From a virus, in IMG/VR virus record IMGVR_UViG_3300013132_000213, positions 1-27,172 of that record: a stretch of 27,172 nucleotides of DNA, one strand, 5' to 3'. A model generated the notes under the pieces. The model did not search any database. It was not told where the DNA came from and worked only from the letters and a program-made list of their open reading frames with translations. Positions 7,471 to 16,500 of the stretch are shown in pieces; within the stretch, counting starts at the first letter, position 1; every line of letters starts with the position of its first letter. A program made the translations under genes and the position numbers.

Positions 7471-8223
7471 ATGGAAAATTTAGCAAATTATGGACAAATG
7501 GATTTTAACTTACCACACGATGTAATTAAATTACCAAGTGGAGGTAAATTTTACAGAAATAAAAAAGAATCACTTAAAGTAGGTTATTTAACTGCTGAAG
7601 ATGAAAATATCTTAATGTCTCCAAATTTGGGTTATGATGGTTTGATAACAAGATTATTGAGACAAAAAATTTACGAACCAAATTTTGACATTAATGAACT
7701 AATAGATGCCGATGTACAGGCTATTTTAGTATTTCTAAGAAACACATCTTTTGGGCCTGAATACAATTTTACATTAGTTGATCCATTAACTGGAAAACCA
7801 TTCGAAGGATCAATTGTTTTAGACGCCGTTAATTACGTAAAACCTAAACATGAACCAAATGAAAGGGGTCATTTTACAACAACCTTACCAAAAACCGATC
7901 ACAAAGTAACTGTTAAGATATTAAATATGGGGGAACAAAGAGAGTTAGAAAAAATAATTTCTAGTTACCCTAAAGGAATGGTTGCTCCTGTAGTAACAAA
8001 AAAACTTGAAAAACAAATCATATCTGTTGACGACAATGACAGTAGAGATTTTATAAATAAAATGATTCCACAATTACCAATTGCAGACTCAAAACACATA
8101 AGAAATTTTTTATCTGAGTGTGAACCAAAAGTTGATTTAATAAGAGAAATTGAAGCCCCGTCTGGAGAAAAGGTAACATTGAATGTTGCTTTTGGGGCTG
8201 AATTTTTTCGTCCTTTCTTCTGA
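7471..8223 (+). CDS. T4 gp26-like tail/baseplate assembly protein
   Basis: A 250-residue protein matching the pattern of the T4 gp26-type baseplate family: an opening IKLPSGGKFYRNKKES (about residues 19-34; the usual form is 'LPSkGkfY'), then VGYLTAEDENILMSPN, a helical segment with NELIDADVQAILVFLRNTSFG (about 75-95), and an acidic middle. The end is NVAFGAEFFRPFF, and these proteins typically finish with an 'FFxP' motif. In T4, gene 26 lies in the baseplate hub cluster and is followed by gene 51. Here the gene lies directly before a tape-measure candidate, the position held by tail assembly chaperones in other tailed phages. That chaperone role, binding the tape measure before tube polymerisation, is an inference. 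A second frame overlaps its end (8183-8362). No Shine-Dalgarno site is present; the ATG follows AAAAAAAGAA. Confidence 0.75.
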   Translation: MENLANYGQMDFNLPHDVIKLPSGGKFYRNKKESLKVGYLTAEDENILMSPNLGYDGLITRLLRQKIYEPNFDINELIDADVQAILVFLRNTSFGPEYNFTLVDPLTGKPFEGSIVLDAVNYVKPKHEPNERGHFTTTLPKTDHKVTVKILNMGEQRELEKIISSYPKGMVAPVVTKKLEKQIISVDDNDSRDFINKMIPQLPIADSKHIRNFLSECEPKVDLIREIEAPSGEKVTLNVAFGAEFFRPFF

Positions 8224-8362
8224 GTATCAAAAAAATTTATTAGACGAAATATTTTACTTAGTAAAATATGCTAACTTTTCTTATAAAGATTTACTTTGTA
8301 TGCCGACATACGAAAGAAAATACTTCATAGATAAACTAATAAAAGAATATCAAAAAAAATAA
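8183..8362 (+). CDS. Overlapping gp51-like small protein, possible +1 frameshift extension of the gp26-like gene
   Basis: In the +1 frame relative to the gp26-like gene a frame runs from an ATG at 8183 to TAA at 8360-8362 (59 residues). The part beyond the upstream stop reads SSEYQKNLLDEIFYLVKYA then NFSYKDLLCMPTYERKYFID, a compact helical pattern with 'mP..eR..fi..L' like the small proteins that follow gp26 (gp51) or extend tail assembly chaperones. A TGA at 8180-8182 closes the frame upstream, so translation must either initiate at the ATG (an AAAAGG lies nine bases before it) or shift frame within 8183-8220. A shift at CCT TTC (8212-8217) would join FFRP directly to SSEYQKNLL, making a natural-looking fusion, while the residues encoded from the ATG to that point (MLLLGLNFFVL) look non-native. 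Both mechanisms are inferences. Confidence 0.7.
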   Translation: MLLLGLNFFVLSSEYQKNLLDEIFYLVKYANFSYKDLLCMPTYERKYFIDKLIKEYQKK

Positions 8363-8371
8363 TTTACAATC

Positions 8372-8380
8372 TATTTATTA
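8372..8380 (+). promoter_or_regulatory. TATTTATTA element upstream of the tape-measure candidate
   Basis: CTATTTATTAAATAA lies between the gp51-like frame and the next gene. TATTTATTA ends 11 bases before the ATG at 8392, the same spacing as at 5615 and 24228. One base differs from the consensus seen elsewhere. Confidence 0.3.
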
Positions 8381-8391
8381 AATAAAAAAAT

Positions 8392-10494
8392 ATGATGTTT
8401 CTTTTATCGGCTAAATCAACCGGGGCTTATACTGATAACGTTGGGGAAACCGAAGGCGTATCAAGTTTTAAAACTAATTTAAAATCAGCGTTAGAGGACT
8501 CTTTAAATTATAATAGATACCAAACCTTTTTTGTTAAATTAGAAGAGGGTGCTCAACAATTTTCAAGAACTTTTGCCCAAGGAGCAACTGATTTTGGTAC
8601 AGTGATGGAAGAACAGATTTTTGATGTAATGAAAGATTTGCAAGATTTAAATGTCGAAATGAAGGATGTTACCGAAATCATGAGCGAATTTGCGGGTGAA
8701 ACAGGTAGAGTACCTACTTTACAAAAAGAAATGTTAGAAAATACAATTGCGCTCTCAACAGTAACTGGAATTGCGGCTAAAGAATTAGCAAAATACACTG
8801 CCCAATTTGCACAGATTGGTATGGGACAACAACAAGCCCAAATTTATTTGACAAAAATGTACAAAACAGCCCAAGGATTTGGTTTGAACGCATCTAAACT
8901 AACCGCTGAAGTAATGTCACACATTAATAAAGCGAATACATATCAATTTAAAGGAGGGGTTCAAGGACTAACAAACATGGTTGCAAGAGCACAACAATTG
9001 GGTATTAAGTTTGAAGAAATAATGAAAACCGCAGAAAAGGCTTTAGATCCTGATAAAGCGATTGAAATGGCCTCGGGTATGCAAATGTTAGGTGGTAATG
9101 TTGGTGCACTTGGAGATCCATTTAAACTTTTATATATGGCTCAAAACGATGTTGAGGGATTACAAAAAGAATTTATAAAAGTCGCGGCATCATCTGCTGA
9201 ATTTAATTCTGAAACCGGTCAGTTTAAAATTGGTACACAACAAATGTACAGATTAAAACAAATGGCAGATGAATTGGGTATGGAATACAATGAATTGGCT
9301 AAATCCGCAATACGAGCAGCAAAAGAACAAAAAATAATGTCTGAAGTTGGATTTGCTAATGGTTTAAAAGAGGAAGATAAACAACTTTTGGCTTCAATGG
9401 CTGAATTAAAAGACGGAGTATATAAAGTACAATTACCAGGAACCGAAAATTGGGAAAAATTAAGTCAAATTCAGGATAACCAACTACAAAGTTTTAGAGA
9501 GGCACAGGCGGAGGCAAATAAAACTGATAGTGAAAAATTAACAAAGATAGACGGAACCTTAAATAATATGATGAATAACAACATTGCGGATGCAAGAGCC
9601 CAATTATCTTCATCTGAAAAGGCTGCCGCAGAATTACAAAAAATGGCAAATTCAATAATATTTAGTCGGGGATACGATGCGGGTAAAGATTTTGCTGATG
9701 AAAAATATTATGATAAAACAAGAATAGATATGGTAGGTACAATGACAAGTACAGTTATCGCCGAAGGGGGTAAAATATTTACTGCAATTGCAAAACACGT
9801 CGAATCAATGAACACAGCAATGGTTGCCTATAGTGACCCAGAATTTAAAAAAGACTTAAAAAATATTATTGATACAATGACAACTACATCAATGCAAATT
9901 CACAACGTTTTTAGTAATTTGAAAACTCAGATAACAGGTACGGACAAAGACGATCTTTACGTACCATCAAATTTTAAAGGAGGAACAATACTTAGTGGTA
10001 GTTTTGGGCAATTTACACTTAACGCAAAAGATGACTTTTTAGCTGCGCCAGGAATTGATGAATATATTAGTGATGCTCAAGGTGCATTTTCTATACTTAA
10101 TAAAATTTCAGAAGATGAAAATATTAGAAAAATGTCACCAATTATTGAAAATATAATAAACCCATTATCTGAAAAAAACAAAGAAGAAAACCCTGAATTA
10201 ATAACAACTGAATCACCAAAGATAATAAGTACACTTCAAGATTTATTAACAAGAAATATGAGTTCAGAAGAAATGTCAAAAAGTATCAACATCACAAATA
10301 CTACAACAAATGAAGTTAAAGGTGACGTAGGAGTTAATGGTGAGGTAACAATAAAAGTAGACGGTATAAGTGGTAATTTATCAACAATATTAGAATCTGA
10401 CCCTAACTTTCAAAGAATGTTTAAAGAAAATGTAATGAATATTGTTAATGAAAGATTAAGTAAATCATATGGTGAAAAATTAGGTAACCTGTAA
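8392..10494 (+). CDS. Putative tape measure / baseplate hub protein (T4 gp29-like role)
   Basis: A 700-residue, largely alpha-helical protein placed directly after the gp26/gp51-like pair and before the baseplate genes, the normal position of the tape measure protein that sets tail length. Residues about 60-330 are helix-rich with many Ala, Gln and Met residues (ELAKYTAQFAQIGMGQQQAQ, VQGLTNMVARAQQLGIKFEE). The last 70 residues form a distinct beta-containing tail, NEVKGDVGVNGEVTIKVDGI and then NFQRMFKENVMNIVNERLSK, as seen at the ends of many tape measures. I see no clear transmembrane segment, although many tape measures have one. With the usual rule of about 0.15 nm per residue, 700 residues would span roughly 100 nm. 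Two adjacent ATG codons (8392 and 8395) compete as starts and there is no Shine-Dalgarno site. The call rests on context and composition more than on a diagnostic motif. Confidence 0.65.
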   Translation: MMFLLSAKSTGAYTDNVGETEGVSSFKTNLKSALEDSLNYNRYQTFFVKLEEGAQQFSRTFAQGATDFGTVMEEQIFDVMKDLQDLNVEMKDVTEIMSEFAGETGRVPTLQKEMLENTIALSTVTGIAAKELAKYTAQFAQIGMGQQQAQIYLTKMYKTAQGFGLNASKLTAEVMSHINKANTYQFKGGVQGLTNMVARAQQLGIKFEEIMKTAEKALDPDKAIEMASGMQMLGGNVGALGDPFKLLYMAQNDVEGLQKEFIKVAASSAEFNSETGQFKIGTQQMYRLKQMADELGMEYNELAKSAIRAAKEQKIMSEVGFANGLKEEDKQLLASMAELKDGVYKVQLPGTENWEKLSQIQDNQLQSFREAQAEANKTDSEKLTKIDGTLNNMMNNNIADARAQLSSSEKAAAELQKMANSIIFSRGYDAGKDFADEKYYDKTRIDMVGTMTSTVIAEGGKIFTAIAKHVESMNTAMVAYSDPEFKKDLKNIIDTMTTTSMQIHNVFSNLKTQITGTDKDDLYVPSNFKGGTILSGSFGQFTLNAKDDFLAAPGIDEYISDAQGAFSILNKISEDENIRKMSPIIENIINPLSEKNKEENPELITTESPKIISTLQDLLTRNMSSEEMSKSINITNTTTNEVKGDVGVNGEVTIKVDGISGNLSTILESDPNFQRMFKENVMNIVNERLSKSYGEKLGNL

Positions 10495-10513
10495 TAAAAA
10501 TTACTTCATGTTC

Positions 10514-10523
10514 TATTTATAAG
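10514..10523 (+). promoter_or_regulatory. TATTTATAAG element upstream of the 2267-aa baseplate gene
   Basis: TATTTATAAG lies in the 47-base gap after the tape-measure candidate and ends 18 bases before the ATG at 10542. It matches the recurrent element at nine of ten positions. Confidence 0.4.
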
Positions 10524-10541
10524 AAAACAAAACAATATAGA

Positions 10542-13500
10542 ATGGAAAGCCCATTATCATTTGACGCAACTGAGAATTTTAGAAAAAAACTTCTATCTAT
10601 TAATCTACCACCATATAAAACTAAGGGAGGACCTAGTTTTAATGACAAAGTAGCTGAAAATGAAATCATTTTACTAAACTATAGCGTTACAGACACACCA
10701 TCAGTTGAAGATATCGGTGAACAACAAGAAAGAATATTGATTACTAAAAATCAATACGGACCTGAAGATATCTCATATGGAAATACCATAACAATAAATG
10801 ATGATAAAAATTATAAATCACCTGAAGGATTATATAATTTATCTAAAACAATTAATAATCAATTAGAAAGAGATAGTCAAAACCAAGAAACACTACTTTA
10901 TATAAAAAATATATATGTACCTAATTCTGGTGGACAAGATTACGGAATCTCAAGATATGACATTAATAATGATTTACAAAAATCTAATAAAAATGACATA
11001 TATGATATAACTGATACGTTTAGTAATAAGTTAGAACAGGTTGGAAACCAACAAGAAATAATTTTAAAAGATAAAAACGTTTATTTCCCCAATGGTACAG
11101 ATTACGGAGACACCAATTATCAAATAAATGACGATCAAATTATTGATACTACTGGTTTTGGAAACTACACCGAAAGAGGTTTAGATCCTATTTGGGTTGG
11201 AAATAATAAACTTTCAATAAACAGTGAATTATTATATTACCCGAATAACACATTAAAAAATAAATTTAGACAACCTGTTTGGGGAGGGGTTGAGTATGAT
11301 GTTAATGACGATCAAGAAGGACTTTTTGGTACACCTGGGAACGGATTGTTTTTTTACAATAACACAACACAATCACAACCAGTAATTGAATCAAACCTTT
11401 TGTCAATATATGGAAATATTGAAGAAGCCCAACTATACACAATAAACATTTATAAACCAACATCTTTAGGGTTATCTCAACAATTTTACGGCAATGTTAA
11501 ATGGGGGGTTAACGATGACGAATTTAATTCACTTACAACAGGTTTTGGTGAGTATGACATTAGAGGTAATGACTTAAATTGGATTTATAATAATTATGTT
11601 TCAACAAAAGGTAATCAAAAAGAAGGTGAAGCATATAATATAAACCCTTATAAACCATTAGGTAACGGTAATAATTTTTATGGAGTACCAAGATGGGGTA
11701 TTAATTCTAATTTCCCAATTATAACATCATTAGGTGAAGGTGAATATAATGTATTAGCGGGAGACCAAAATTTAATCGATGGTAATACATTATCTGATGA
11801 TGCTGGGTCAAGAAGATTTAATCAATACACTGCGAACCAATATAAACCACAATCAAATTATGGGCCGACGCAATATGACGTTAATGACGATTTACAAGGA
11901 CTTAGAGAAAGTATAGGTGAGGGTGAATACGACTTTCCGGATACTGTTGGAAATTATTTACAAAATAAAGGCACAACAGAAAGACAAACATTGTTTGATA
12001 AAAATGAATACAGACCTGAAAATAGTCAAAGTCAAAGTGAAATTGTTCCGTTCACTTTAATACCAAAACCAATACAATCTAAAGGTAATTATGAACTTTC
12101 AGACACTGATAAAAATCAATTAGAATCAAAAGGTATAGAGGAAAGAATTGATTTGAACATAATAAACCAGTACGGACCTGAAACGATAAATAGGGTTGAA
12201 GCACCAAATTTTAATCAACAGGTTAAACCAAATGAAGGCGAATATTGGTTTGATGATCAAAAAGATAGTGATTTAGAAAATAAAGCAGATACTGAACAAG
12301 CAAAGGCATACTTAAATAACAAATATGTTCCTGAAAATTCATATGGTAATTCAGAACTTGTTGAAGTTGAAAACCTACCCGCGATATTATTAAACCAACC
12401 GTATTCAAATGAAACAGGAGTGAGCCCACGTACTTTTGTTTCTTCTTTTTATACACCATATTCTATTTTAATACAAGAAGACCCTAAAGGAGATTCGGGT
12501 AAAGTTAGTGAAGACTCTACTTTGATGGCGATCGCAAGCAAGAGACTAAAAAGAGAATTCGCATATAGAGTTACCGCCGAGTTACTACAACAAACATTAG
12601 GTAAATTAAATTTTTTAGATTCCTCTTTTACACAACCTGACGGTATTGCGTCAACACAACTATCAGTTAAACCTAATACTGATCCGTTTGATGTGTTAGG
12701 TATTGCAACAGGAAAGATACCATTAATACAAAGAAATTGGGGTATAAGTGTGCCTGATTTAATCATAGGTAAAACATTAAATTTTGCGGCAAAATTAGCG
12801 GGACTTTATTCACCCTATTCCTTTATACCTGGTGAGTATTTTGACTACCCCGAGCAAAGATTTTTAACAAGTGTTACTGATAACCCTGTTAGTGCATTAT
12901 TTACTAAACCTTTGATTAATAGTTGGAATGAAATAACATCGTTAAATATTGATACTGCTTCTGAATTATTTTTAGCAAACACAGGATCCGGAACACAAAA
13001 ACAACTTTTCACACAACTTTACTATAATAAATATGTTCCTGATTATAGACTTAACTCATTTAGAGACCCAAATATTTTTGCACCGGCACCTAATTTTTAT
13101 ATAGGTAAAAGAAAAAATTTCATAAAAGGACTTATAAAGAAAAATGAATTACCAAAAATAAAAGACGATTTTAATCAAACAAAAAGGGCACAAGTCAATG
13201 TTTATGGTTATTCAGAATGGTCTAAAATTTACGAAGGTGATTTGTATGAAGAAACTAGGTTTGGTGTTGAAACAATTAATGATTTTGATACAGGAGATTT
13301 ACAAGGTGGATTTACTTGGGGTACCAACTATAATACTAATGAACCACAAATAGGTAAAAAAGTAGGTAAAAAAGGTCAAGAGTATGATGATAATAATAAA
13401 AATTTAAAATCCCCTTCTTTTAATGATGCGTTAAAAAAGAATTTATCGGGAAAATTAGAAAAAACATTCACTAAAGGATCTATACTAGACTACACCCAGA

Positions 13501-16500
13501 GCATTGTTGAAGTTGCTAACGACATCAATCAAAATGAAAAAAGACTAAGACACGTAGGTACTGCAATTAATCAAATATCAAAAGTGTTTAATGACGGTTA
13601 TACTGAAATGACAAAAGGTTCTAGAGTTTTAAAATGGAGAACAAAAAATTCTGTAGACAAATCTAAGAAATCAGGAGGAATTCCAGAAGGTTTAGAATAT
13701 TGTAGGGTATGGACTAAAGATGATCCATATTCACAAATTTACAACTTACAAAAAACACAAGGTAATATAAGAAAATATGATTCTTCTGTTTTTAATAACA
13801 CTTATAATTTGAATATTGGTCCTATGAGAAATTCTGCGGACGGTTCTTCAACAAACATATTTTCAAAAGGAGTAAAAAAATATATGTTATCTTTAGAAAA
13901 CTTAGCTTGGAGAACATCAAATAGACCTGGTCTAAAATACGAAGATTTGGCACTATGTGAAAGAGGACCTAACCGAGGAAGAATAATGTGGTTCCCACCT
14001 TATGACGTAACTTTTGATGAAAGTATTAGTACAGATTGGAACTCTAATGCGTTTTTAGGCAGAACAGAACCAATTTATACTTACACAAATACTAAAAGAA
14101 GTGGTAAAATAGGGTTTAAAATAGTTGTAGATCACCCATGTATTTTAGATAAATTAGTACAGGAAGAATTAAGTAAAGAACAAGAATCAAATTTTACATC
14201 AATACTAAATTCGTTTTTCGCTGGTTGTTTAACATATGATCCATACGAATTGGCTAGTAGATATCAAACATTTAGTTTGTCTGACATACAAGAAGTTTTG
14301 GAAGTTAAGGAGTTAAACCCACAGGAATTCAAACAATTAGTTGGAGAATCTGGAATACAGTCTAATAACCAACCAAAAGAAGAAGTAATAAAGGGCGGAG
14401 AATTAGAAGAAACTGAACCTAAAAGTACTGAAGAAGAATTAATATCATTCCAAAAAAATAATCCAGTTTTTTATTTTGAACACGGTAAGCCAAGTAAAAG
14501 GGACTGTAGGTTAACTGAAGGAGGACAAAGTTGTGAAACAAAAAGAAAGGCAACTAGTGCGTTCACATCTTATGACGTTTATTATGCGCAATATTTAGAA
14601 CAAGATTATTTAATTTCTCAAAACAGTACGCCACAAATCTACAAACCTTATTTTTCAAGTGATAATCCATGGAATAATGCAATACCAAAAAGTGTTGAAA
14701 ATCTTTATATCGATAGAGTAAAAGATCTTAACGGAGATACATCATCTAAAATGGGAGTGTATCCACCAACATCACCTGTAAGTGCGGTTCAAAACAGAAA
14801 ATTTGTAAATTTTAGTTTATCAGAAAAACAAAAACCAGACTTCTATGAAAAATATATAGACATAAATGAAAACTCATTAAAAGAATTTTTTTCTTACGCA
14901 AGACAATCATATAATACGGTCAATGATTTCTTGATAAAAGTATTAGATTGGTTAGATGACGGAAATAAAATAGTATGGGACTTTGCATCCTCGGCATCTG
15001 CTGGAAATTACAATGATGCTGCAAATGTAGAATTATCAAAAAGAAGAATAAGTTCGTTTGTACAATTTATGGAAAAATTTCAAACACAATCTAAAAACGG
15101 AAAATTTCTTAGAGATTTTTTTAAATACGACCATGATAAAGCAGAAGCCGACAAAAACAAACAACTTAGTTTTAACCTTAGCTTCAAAGGTTTCAATGAT
15201 GTAACTGCGCAAGGAAAGTTTTCTGGAGTTAAATGTAATTTACCATTTCCTAGATCTGATTATCGTGATACGGGTACCGATTATCCGGAATCTAGATTTT
15301 CTTTAAATGGTGCTGCTTGTCGTAAAGTAACTATAACAAATATACAACCAATAAAAAAACAAGAAGAAAAAAAAGAAACAGGAGAACAACAAAAATCAGA
15401 TCCTGGTAATAATACAACAAAAACAACAACAGAACAACCACCTAAACAGGAAGAAATAATTAAAATAATAAAACCGGAACCTGTTTATACCGGTGCGTTA
15501 AAACAAAACTTAAAAGGTAAATTAGTTAAAAAATTGTTATGTGAGTGTGATTACTTCGAAATGTTACAAAAAGATTCACCATTAGTCTTCAACGGACTAA
15601 AAGAAAAATTAAAATATTTTCATCCAGCTTTTCATGCTATTACACCTGAAGGGTTAAACAAAAGATTAGTCTTTTTACAACAGTGTATGAGGCCTGGTGA
15701 CACGATACCGACAGTTGTAGAAACAGGACCGGGAACCACAGAATTACTTTATAAAGATGCATTTAACAGTGCTTTTGGTGCACCACCAATTTGTGTTTTA
15801 AGGGTAGGTGACTTTTGGCATTCTAAAATAGTAATCGATTCTATATCATTACAGTACCCAAAAGAAGGGCAATGGGATATAAATCCAGAAGGGATTGGAT
15901 TACAACCAATGATTGCTGAAGTAAGTATAAATTTTAACTTTATAGGTGGACAAGGACTTGAAAAACCAATAACACAATTACAAAACGCACTTTCATTTAA
16001 TTTTTATGCGAATACTGAAATGTATGATGAAAGATCAACACCTACAGAAATAATAAAAGGAGATTATGACAAAGAGGCGATTGAAAAATTATTAAACGAG
16101 GTTGGAATAAACGACAACATACAAAGAGACAAAAAAAATCAAAATGATTTTGGAATTCCTTTTGGTACCGTGGTTAGTAAAAGTCTTGATATACCAAATA
16201 ATTCAATAAAAGGAACAATTAACTACAAAAAAAATATAAACGATTTTGCAATTAAATATAAAGAATATAATCAACTAATCACTCAAGAACTTTCTTCATT
16301 AAGAGAAACATATGGTTTCGGAGCCTTATCACTATTTAACGATTCTAGAAAATATTCAACAGGAAAAATAGGGTCAAACACTAATTCTAAAATGTTTGGA
16401 GTATCAACAAAAGTAGAATCTAATTTAAAAAAACTTGAAAAAGATGCTTTAAAAGATGTTGCGGATGATTTAAACCCTATTTTAGCCGGAATGGACATAG

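Noticed and set aside
10491-10504. GTAAT-AAAA-ATTAC hairpin after the tape measure candidate
   Set aside because: Only five A/T-rich pairs and no T run; not a credible terminator.
12449-12766. 105-codon minus-strand frame inside the giant baseplate gene
   Set aside because: A shadow of the long sense gene; no promoter-like element and no recognisable protein pattern.
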